Shown here: piece by piece, positions 56,760 through 64,000 of the stretch
How positions within the stretch are numbered: the first letter of the stretch is position 1
How the letters are laid out: each line of letters starts with the position of its first letter
Assembly (NCBI RefSeq): GCF_007559435.1
Contig: NZ_VMBP01000002.1
Span: 248,001-312,000 of the forward strand
DNA length: 64,000 bases
From: Ancylobacter moscoviensis
Lineage (GTDB): Bacteria > Pseudomonadota > Alphaproteobacteria > Rhizobiales > Xanthobacteraceae
Direction: 5' to 3'
Position numbers and translations under genes: made by a program
The notes under the pieces: model-generated
Seen by the model: the letters and a program-made list of their open reading frames with translations, nothing else
Database searches by the model: none
What the model was told of the DNA's origin: nothing

Positions 56760-58525
56760 GTCTTGGACAGACGCATGGCCGTGTCGATCAGGCCGACCAT
56801 CGAATAGGTCTGCGGGATGTTCCCCCACAGTTCGAGCGTCTGGTTGTCGATGTCCTCGGAGAGCAGCCCGGCCTCGTTGCGCCGGGCGAGCAGGCTCGTG
56901 AACATCTCGCGGGCCTCGTCGCGGCGGCCGATCAGGTCGAGCGCTCCCGCGTACCAGAACGAGCAGATGGTGAAGGAAGTTTCCGGCAGGCCGAAATCAT
57001 CCTCGCCCGCGTAGCGCATCAGGTAGCCGTTGCGCTTCAGCTCGCGTCCGACGGTCTCCACCGTCGCCACGTAGCGCGGGTCGTCCGGGCGCACGAAGCC
57101 GAGCTCGGCGAGCAGCAGCAGGCTGGCGTCGAGCTGGCCTTCCTCCTGCGCGTCGACGAAGCTGCCGAGCTTCTCGTCCCACGCGAAGGCAAGAATCCGG
57201 GCGCGGATCTCGTTGGCGTGGTCGGTCCAGAAGGTGGCGCGCTCGGGCAGGTCCAGCACCCGGGCGATGCGGGCGAGCCGGTCGCAGGCGGCCCAGCTCA
57301 TCACCGCGGAGAAGGTGTGCACCCGCCGCTTGCCGCGCAGTTCCCACAAGCCGGCATCCGGCTCGAAGGCGAATTCCACCGCCCGTGCCCCGACCCCTTC
57401 CAGCAGGTTGAACAGCGCCCGGTCGCCACGGTTCGGCAGCCGGTCGTCGAAGAAGGTCTGCGCGGCGGCCAGCACGACATGGCCGTAGCCGTCGTTCTGC
57501 ACCTGCTCGGCGGCCTGGTTGCCGACCCGCACGGGCCCCATGCCGCTGAAGCCGGGCAGGGCGGGAGCGAAGCGCTCCTCCAGCGGGGTTCCCGGCACGA
57601 TGGAATAGACCGGCGCGAGCCTCCCCGAGGGTTCGGAGGCGATCACCGTGGTCAGGTAGCGGATGTAGTCCTCCATCGTCCGCGTGGCGCCGAGCAGGTT
57701 CAGCGCGCGCACGGTGAAGTAGGAGTCGCGCAGCCAGCAGTGGCGATAGTCCCAGTTGCGGATCGAGTGGGGCGCCTCGGGCACTGAGGTCGTGAGGGCG
57801 GCGACGATGCCGCCGGTTTCCTCATAGGCGCACAGCTTGAGCGAGATGGCGGCGCGGATCACCGCGTCCTGCCACTCGAACGGCACGGAGAGATAGCGCA
57901 CCCAGTCGTGCCAGTAGTCGCGGGTCTTCTCCTCGAAGCCGCGGGTGGTATCGGCGAGGCTGGACGGGAAGGGCTCGTCCGGCCCCAGCACGATGGTCGC
58001 CGCCTTGCCGAGCACGAAGGGGCGTTCCTCCATCACATAAACGATGGGCAGGTCGGTGGTGGCGCGCAGGGTGAAGTCGTCGCTCGCGAAGCGCATGTGA
58101 TTGGAGCCGCGCACCGGCTCCGGTCGCTGCTCGCCCCAGTTGGAATGCGGGCGCAGGCGTATCGTGACCCGGCAGGTGCCGCTTATCGGCTCGATGCGCC
58201 GCACCAGCGTCGCCGGACGATAAATGCGGTCATAGAGCTTGAAGCGCGGCGCGAAGTCGGTGATCCGCAGTTGCGCGCCCTGATCGTTTTCGAGGATCGT
58301 CTCGATGATGGCGGTGTTGCGCTGGTAGCGCCGCGTCGCCTTGACCTGCCCGTCGAGCAGTACGTCGAAGAATCCCGCCTGCGGCTCCTCGCCGCCGAGC
58401 AGCGAGGAAAAGACCGGGTCTCCGTCGATGCGCGGCCAGCAGCACCACGCGACACGTCCATTGCGGTCGATCAGGGCGGCGATGGTGCCGTTGCCGATCG
58501 CGGCGAGGTTCAGATTGGAACTCAC
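56729..58525 (-). CDS. Glycoside hydrolase family 15 protein in the trehalose operon
   Basis: A 598-residue cytoplasmic GH15 enzyme, with an N-terminal beta-sandwich (about 1-200) and an (alpha/alpha)6 barrel. 'NWDYRHCWLRDSYFTVRAL' is the family signature. The expected acid and base are E395 in 'GLWELRG' and E557 in 'AGLLSEDID'. GH15 includes glucoamylases and, in mycobacteria, trehalases; its place between otsB and otsA makes trehalose or a related glucan a reasonable substrate, but this is inference. It starts by ATGA overlap with the otsB stop and overlaps otsA by 31 bp. Confidence 0.93.
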   Translation of the reverse strand: MSSNLNLAAIGNGTIAALIDRNGRVAWCCWPRIDGDPVFSSLLGGEEPQAGFFDVLLDGQVKATRRYQRNTAIIETILENDQGAQLRITDFAPRFKLYDRIYRPATLVRRIEPISGTCRVTIRLRPHSNWGEQRPEPVRGSNHMRFASDDFTLRATTDLPIVYVMEERPFVLGKAATIVLGPDEPFPSSLADTTRGFEEKTRDYWHDWVRYLSVPFEWQDAVIRAAISLKLCAYEETGGIVAALTTSVPEAPHSIRNWDYRHCWLRDSYFTVRALNLLGATRTMEDYIRYLTTVIASEPSGRLAPVYSIVPGTPLEERFAPALPGFSGMGPVRVGNQAAEQVQNDGYGHVVLAAAQTFFDDRLPNRGDRALFNLLEGVGARAVEFAFEPDAGLWELRGKRRVHTFSAVMSWAACDRLARIARVLDLPERATFWTDHANEIRARILAFAWDEKLGSFVDAQEEGQLDASLLLLAELGFVRPDDPRYVATVETVGRELKRNGYLMRYAGEDDFGLPETSFTICSFWYAGALDLIGRRDEAREMFTSLLARRNEAGLLSEDIDNQTLELWGNIPQTYSMVGLIDTAMRLSKTWEEAFWRGS

Positions 58526-59268
58526 GGGCTAACGCTCTCCAGCGCTTCGGGAAGTCGGTTCAGCCAGTCGCGCACCTCGCTCGGCGTCGCCAGCCGGTGG
58601 TCGGCCTGCTGCGTCGGGCGCGGACCCACCGCAACGGCGAGCCCGCCCGCCTGCCGGGCCGCCCGGAAGCCGTCCTCGTCGGTCACGTCGTCGCCGAGGA
58701 AGACAGGCCGGCGCCCGGTGAAGAGCGTGCTCCGCATGAACTGCTCGACCGCGCTGCCCTTGTCGTGCCCGCCCTGCCGGACCTCGATGACGAACCGTCC
58801 CTTGAGGAACTCGACGCCGTCCCCGAGGCCGGTCCCGACGTCGATCACCTTCTGCATGATGGCGTCGCCGAATTGCGGGACGGCGCGGAAGTGCACCGCC
58901 AGCGACAAGGGCTTGTGCTCGATATAGGTGCCGGGCCAGGTGGCGAGCTCACGATCCAGCGCTTCCTCCAGCGGGTGGCGCCAGCGCGGAATCGGGATCG
59001 GTACGGCGGGAGCATCCGGCGCTAGGCGAATCTCCGCGCCATGCTGGCCGGAGGCGGGGAGGCGCGCCGGCGCGAAGCGCCGGTCCATCCAGTCAATGGT
59101 GCGGCCGGAGACCAGCGCCACCGCTCCGCCGAGCGTGAGCTGCAGCCGGGTCAGGAGGTCGGGGAGATCCTCGGGGATGGTGATGCCCTCGGGATGGTCG
59201 GCATGTTCGATCAGCGTGCCGTCGATATCGAGGAACAATGCCCAGTCCGATTCGGGGTAAGGGTGCAT
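58522..59268 (-). CDS. otsB: Trehalose-6-phosphate phosphatase OtsB
   Basis: A 248-residue HAD-family phosphatase that releases trehalose. The nucleophile motif is 'ALFLDIDGTLIEHADHPE', motif II 'GGAVALVSGRTIDWMD', and motif IV 'VFLGDDVTDEDGFRAA'. 'GHDKGSAVEQFM' carries the motif III lysine. I use the ATG at 59268, with AGGA six bases upstream; ATG 59301 would add eleven residues. First gene of the operon, with a perfect EcfG-type promoter about 115 bp upstream. Confidence 0.95.
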   Translation of the reverse strand: MHPYPESDWALFLDIDGTLIEHADHPEGITIPEDLPDLLTRLQLTLGGAVALVSGRTIDWMDRRFAPARLPASGQHGAEIRLAPDAPAVPIPIPRWRHPLEEALDRELATWPGTYIEHKPLSLAVHFRAVPQFGDAIMQKVIDVGTGLGDGVEFLKGRFVIEVRQGGHDKGSAVEQFMRSTLFTGRRPVFLGDDVTDEDGFRAARQAGGLAVAVGPRPTQQADHRLATPSEVRDWLNRLPEALESVSP

Positions 59269-59383
59269 GCCGTTTCCTGATGCGGTTCGTGCTGGCGCCA
59301 TGCTGCCCCTATACCCGCTGGGCCTCCGATCCATGAGGTAACAACGTATCCTCGCGCCTCTTTGCCGGCGCTGGCATGCCTCC

Positions 59384-59408
59384 AACGCATGACGGCGGGT
59401 GGCGTTCC
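59384..59408 (-). promoter_or_regulatory. EcfG (general stress sigma) promoter of the trehalose operon
   Basis: On the minus strand GGAAC (59408-59404), a 16-bp spacer, CGTT (59387-59384): an exact match to the alphaproteobacterial EcfG consensus. Transcription would begin near 59376, about 108 nt before the otsB ATG. Trehalose synthesis is a known general-stress output in rhizobia and methylobacteria, which supports the match. Confidence 0.8.
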
Positions 59409-59452
59409 AATACCGCATCGAAAAATTTGCGCGGGCGCGTTGGCGGCGTCTC

Positions 59453-60487
59453 TCAGGCGGGGGCCGCAGCGCCGTCCCGACGGTCGAGGACGCTTTGGTC
59501 GGGGGCGTGGAGCCGGATACCGTCTCCGCCGTCGACCTTGACCGCGTAAAGCGCCTGATCCGCACCGTCGATAAGCGTGGCGCGGATATCGGCGATGGTC
59601 GCGGTACGGGCGGGTGCGCTGAGGTTCGCCACGCCGATGCTCACGGTGAGGCGTCCGGAGGTGCTGGCCTCATGCGCGATGGCGAGCGCGGCGATGGCAT
59701 CCCGGACATCGCCGGCGACTCTCAGGGCGCCGGAGGCGTCGGTCGTCGGCAGCACCACGAGGAATTCCTCGCCGCCATAGCGTGCCACGATGTCGCCCGG
59801 GCGCTTCAGCACGCCGGCCATGGCGTGGCTGACGGCGCGCAGGGCGCCGTCGCCGGCCGGATGGCCGTAGCCGTCATTGTATTTCTTGAAGTGATCAATA
59901 TCGATCATCAGCACCGAAAGCGCGGCCCGTTCCCGCCGGCAGCGGCCGATCTCGCGTGCCAGCATCTCCTCCAGCGCGTGCCGGTTCCACAGGCCGCTGA
60001 GCGCATCGGTGCGCGCCGCTTCGGTGAGCTGCCGGTTCGCCTCGCTGAGCTGCCGGTTGGCGAGTTCCAGCCGGCTTTCCAGCGTCTTCTGTTCCGTGAT
60101 GTCGGTGAGGGCGATGCACAGGGCCTCGACGCGCGGCGAGCCCTTGTCGCGCATGGGCCGGACCGCGACCAGATAGAAACGCCCGAAGAATGCCAGTTCG
60201 TGACTTGGAACAGCCTCGCCCGCATCGAAGGTAGCGAAATCGCGGACCACGTGGGCGTGGACGATGTCCCCGCACAGCTCGGCGATATGCTTGCCCATCA
60301 TGGTCGCGAGCGGGGCGTGGATCAGCTCGGCATATTCGCGGTTCGCCGCGATGTAGCGCCCGTCGCGGCCGACGAGGCAGGTCGCCACCGGGAAGTTGAA
60401 ATACAGTTCGCGGAGGTCTTCCGCGGGAATATGCGACAGCATGCGAACGGGCCGGGCGTGGGGGCGGGGAACGGCGTTCGGCACCAT
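59453..60487 (-). CDS. PAS-GGDEF diguanylate cyclase
   Basis: A 344-residue cytoplasmic signalling protein. A PAS domain (about 22-135: 'FNFPVATCLVGRDGRYIAANREYAELIH') is joined by a short coiled coil ('LESRLELANRQLSEANRQLTEAARTDALSG') to a GGDEF domain. The active site is GGEEF in 'ARYGGEEFLVVLP', and the inhibitory RxxD (RPGD) lies exactly five residues before it, so an active, feedback-limited c-di-GMP synthase is expected. No membrane helix is seen. Start uncertain: ATG 60487 or 60442 (MLSHIPAEDL). The upstream gap (60488-60734) has one 8-bp hairpin (60578-60601) and no gene. Confidence 0.9.
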   Translation of the reverse strand: MVPNAVPRPHARPVRMLSHIPAEDLRELYFNFPVATCLVGRDGRYIAANREYAELIHAPLATMMGKHIAELCGDIVHAHVVRDFATFDAGEAVPSHELAFFGRFYLVAVRPMRDKGSPRVEALCIALTDITEQKTLESRLELANRQLSEANRQLTEAARTDALSGLWNRHALEEMLAREIGRCRRERAALSVLMIDIDHFKKYNDGYGHPAGDGALRAVSHAMAGVLKRPGDIVARYGGEEFLVVLPTTDASGALRVAGDVRDAIAALAIAHEASTSGRLTVSIGVANLSAPARTATIADIRATLIDGADQALYAVKVDGGDGIRLHAPDQSVLDRRDGAAAPA

Positions 60488-60734
60488 GCCCGGCAACGGC
60501 CCGGCGTGATTTGACCTATGACAATACGTAGCTACCCGAATGGTGCAATGGCGTGACAGGTGATCCGGCCAAACTTCGGCAAGGCAGTGCCAAGCCTTGC
60601 CCTGGCCCCTTCCGGCCTTGCCGCTCGGGGAAGCGCGGTTTACATAGCGCGCAACCCTTTCACCCGGCACCCAAGGCCCGATCGTCGGCGTAGCCGCGAC
60701 GCGCGCCCCCCACGCGCAAGCGCAGGAACTGGAC

Positions 60735-62390
<1,656 letters not shown>

Positions 62391-62439
62391 CGGGAACGGC
62401 CCCGGGGAACGGTCCCGGGAACGACCCCTGCGATCAGGG

Positions 62440-62474
62440 AAGCCGGCCGGAGTGATCCGCGCCGGCTTTTCGCT
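62440..62474 (+). terminator. Terminator after ettA
   Basis: AAGCCGGC (62440-62447) pairs with GCCGGCTT (62461-62468). The 13-nt loop has its own short CGG/CCG pairing, and TTCGCTTT follows. A shorter GC-rich inverted repeat (CCCCGGGG-like) lies before it. Confidence 0.65.
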
Positions 62475-62554
62475 TTGGCGGCGCTTCTTCGTTGCGCACT
62501 TGGCGCGGGAGCGCGGATGCGGCATGGTCGCGCCCGCTCGATCCGGGGACGACC

Positions 62555-63331
62555 ATGCGCAGCGCTGCCGAGGACTGGAATCCCAAGCTCTATCTGAAGT
62601 TCGAGGACGAGCGCACGCGCCCGCCGCGCGATCTGCTCGCGCAGGTGCCGCTCGCCAATCCACGACGCGTGGTCGATATCGGCTGCGGGCCGGGCAACTC
62701 CACCGAACTGCTGGTCGAGCGCTGGCCGCAGGCCGAGGTGACCGGCATCGATTCCTCGCCGAACATGGTGGCTCAGGCCACGGCGCGCCTCCCCGCCGCC
62801 CGCTTCGAGCAGGCCGATATCTCGAACTGGGCGCCGGCCGAGGGCACCGACGTGCTGTTTGGCAATGCCGTGTTCCAGTGGGTGCCCGACCATCTCGCTG
62901 TCCTGGAGCGTCTCCTGCGCGCCCTGCCGGAAGGTGGCGTGCTGGCGGTTCAGATGCCGGACAACGTGAACGAGCCCTCGCATCGCCTGATGGGCGAGAC
63001 AGCCGCCAGCGGCCCGTGGGCGGCGAAGATCGGCGCGGCGCAGCGCGACGTGCTGCCGACGCCGGCCGAGTATTACGAGCGGCTGAAGCCGTTCGCGCGG
63101 CGGCTCGACATCTGGCACACGCTCTACAACCACCCGCTCGACGGCGCGGCGGCGATCGCGGAATGGTTCAAGTCGACGGGGCTGCGCACCTTCCTCTCGC
63201 CGCTTTCCGAGGAGGAGCGCGCCGGCTTCCTCGCCGACTACATCGCCCGGGTAGCCAAAGCCTATCCCGAGCGGTTCGACGGCAAGGTCCTGCTGCGCTT
63301 CCCGCGCCTGTTCATCGTCGCGGTACGGTAG
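62555..63331 (+). CDS. tam: Trans-aconitate 2-methyltransferase (Tam) family
   Basis: A 258-residue class I methyltransferase. Motif I is '[21 protein letters not shown]' near residue 37, and '[19 protein letters not shown]' follows. '[39 protein letters not shown]' and '[28 protein letters not shown]' are specific to Tam. The enzyme methylates trans-aconitate with SAM, relieving inhibition of aconitase. ATG 62555 is chosen as it gives the family start [23 protein letters not shown]-like region. Single gene; convergent with the patatin gene. Confidence 0.93.
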   Translation: MRSAAEDWNPKLYLKFEDERTRPPRDLLAQVPLANPRRVVDIGCGPGNSTELLVERWPQAEVTGIDSSPNMVAQATARLPAARFEQADISNWAPAEGTDVLFGNAVFQWVPDHLAVLERLLRALPEGGVLAVQMPDNVNEPSHRLMGETAASGPWAAKIGAAQRDVLPTPAEYYERLKPFARRLDIWHTLYNHPLDGAAAIAEWFKSTGLRTFLSPLSEEERAGFLADYIARVAKAYPERFDGKVLLRFPRLFIVAVR

Positions 63332-63338
63332 CGGCGCC

Positions 63339-64000
63339 TCAGGCGCCCCAGAAGGCTTTCATCTCTTCGATATCCGCCAGCCCGCGCTCATTGCCGTTCT
63401 TCAGGCAGGGGCCGATCCATTTCGGGTCCATGAGGCTGTCGACGCGGGTGGTGCCGGGCATAAGCCCCACCACCTTCAGTATCACCTCGGTGCCCTGCGC
63501 CTTCAGGTCGCTCACTTCCTGCTGCAGCGTGTTCGGCAGGCTGGAAGTGCGCAGGCCGATCTTGGACGCGTCGGCGCCGCCATCGGTCAGCGAGATGATG
63601 AGCGCCTTCTTCACGCCTGCCACCACATCGGAGTGGGTGCTCGTCTGGCAGATACCACCATCCATGCACAGGCGGTTCTTCAGCCAGGTCGGGCCCATCG
63701 AGCCCGGCAGCGACGAACTCGCCGCGCAGGCATGGTTCACCTCGATGCCATCGTCGGCGGAAACCACGATGCGTTCGCCGGTGTAGCAGTCGTTCGCCGT
63801 GGTGTGCAGCTTGGGGGAGGGCCATTTTTCCACGCCGATCACCCGCTTCACCGCGTTGAAATAGTCGCTTGGTCCATCGGCGTTGCGGGCCGCCATCGCG
63901 CCGCGCCCGATCGCCTGGATGGTCGCCGGGTCGGCCGCCACGGCGGTGTCGGCAATGTGACGGGCGCGTATCTGGCTGGCATTCGGCGCCATGGTCGGCA
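63339..64000 (-). CDS. Patatin-like phospholipase, C-terminal part
   Basis: The frame stays open to the end of the window, so the N-terminal part, which should carry the GxSxG serine, is missing. The visible 220 residues contain the second half of a patatin fold: 'HACAASSSLPG' followed by 'LCMDGGICQTSTHSDVVAGVKKALIISLTDGG', where DGG holds the catalytic Asp of the Ser-Asp dyad. The C-terminal 'SDLKAQGTEVILKVVG' block is also typical. Bacterial patatins hydrolyse lipid acyl esters. A Met at 63992 is probably internal. Confidence 0.85.
   Translation of the reverse strand, partial: PTMAPNASQIRARHIADTAVAADPATIQAIGRGAMAARNADGPSDYFNAVKRVIGVEKWPSPKLHTTANDCYTGERIVVSADDGIEVNHACAASSSLPGSMGPTWLKNRLCMDGGICQTSTHSDVVAGVKKALIISLTDGGADASKIGLRTSSLPNTLQQEVSDLKAQGTEVILKVVGLMPGTTRVDSLMDPKWIGPCLKNGNERGLADIEEMKAFWGA

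Overview
The window is a high-GC chromosomal segment of an alphaproteobacterium, almost certainly of the order Hyphomicrobiales (Rhizobiales). A Xanthobacteraceae-like host (Ancylobacter, Starkeya or Xanthobacter type) is my best guess; that rank is inference, not proof. The main clues are a fused MrpA/MrpB Na+/H+ antiporter subunit of the rhizobial Pha type, the lsrB-trxB-lrp block known from Sinorhizobium and Brucella, a DUF992 protein, a DnaG that has lost most of its zinc ligands, and a perfect EcfG-type general-stress promoter. Coding density is high. I found no prophage, insertion sequence, CRISPR array or rRNA. There is one tRNA, tRNA-Ile(CAU).

Layout. 1-6355: the end of a LuxR-type regulator, a small secreted Cys-rich protein, then an alcohol/acetaldehyde oxidation module (DUF779 protein, AdhP-type alcohol dehydrogenase, AldB/AcoD-type aldehyde dehydrogenase) facing a divergent AcoR-like sigma-54 activator. 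The shared intergenic region holds a -24/-12 promoter and a 19-bp palindrome. 6455-12482: a six-gene Mrp/Pha cation antiporter operon with ATGA overlaps throughout, and a tiny HTH protein divergent from it. 12830-19954: UvrD-like helicase, PhnA-like protein, IlvD, a LemA-TPM-TPM envelope operon and a small secreted protein. 20116-31770: tRNA, SIMPL protein, lipid kinase, an iron-uptake group (Sel1 protein, TonB-dependent siderophore receptor, PiuC-type dioxygenase), a DUF486 protein, a PQQ-type sugar dehydrogenase, a GST, AatA and a DUF992 protein.

31933-40620: MsrP, a DUF3280-like protein, LsrB, TrxB, Lrp, then an envelope-glycan set (GT8, methyltransferase, ELM1-like protein, GT4) and GreA. 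40757-51626: information and core metabolism, with carB and carA separated by a terminator-like leader, then YqeY, AzlCD, DnaG and RpoD. 51726-55306: two tiny membrane proteins that are easily missed, a Tat-exported iron superoxide dismutase, an MFS permease and an aldose-1-epimerase-like protein. 55323-64000: an otsB-GH15-otsA trehalose operon behind the EcfG-type promoter, a diguanylate cyclase, EttA, a Tam-like methyltransferase and the C-terminal part of a patatin-like phospholipase.

Together these are mostly housekeeping genes with several stress and envelope modules: alcohol/aldehyde oxidation under sigma-54, cation/pH homeostasis, iron uptake, thiol redox control (LsrB/TrxB/Lrp), periplasmic oxidative defence (MsrP, exported SOD) and osmoprotectant trehalose. 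I did not find an unmistakably new multi-gene defence or mobile system. The best leads are regulatory: the sigma-54 divergent region, the EcfG-driven trehalose operon, the carB leader hairpin, and an unexplained nested palindrome at 33082-33122.
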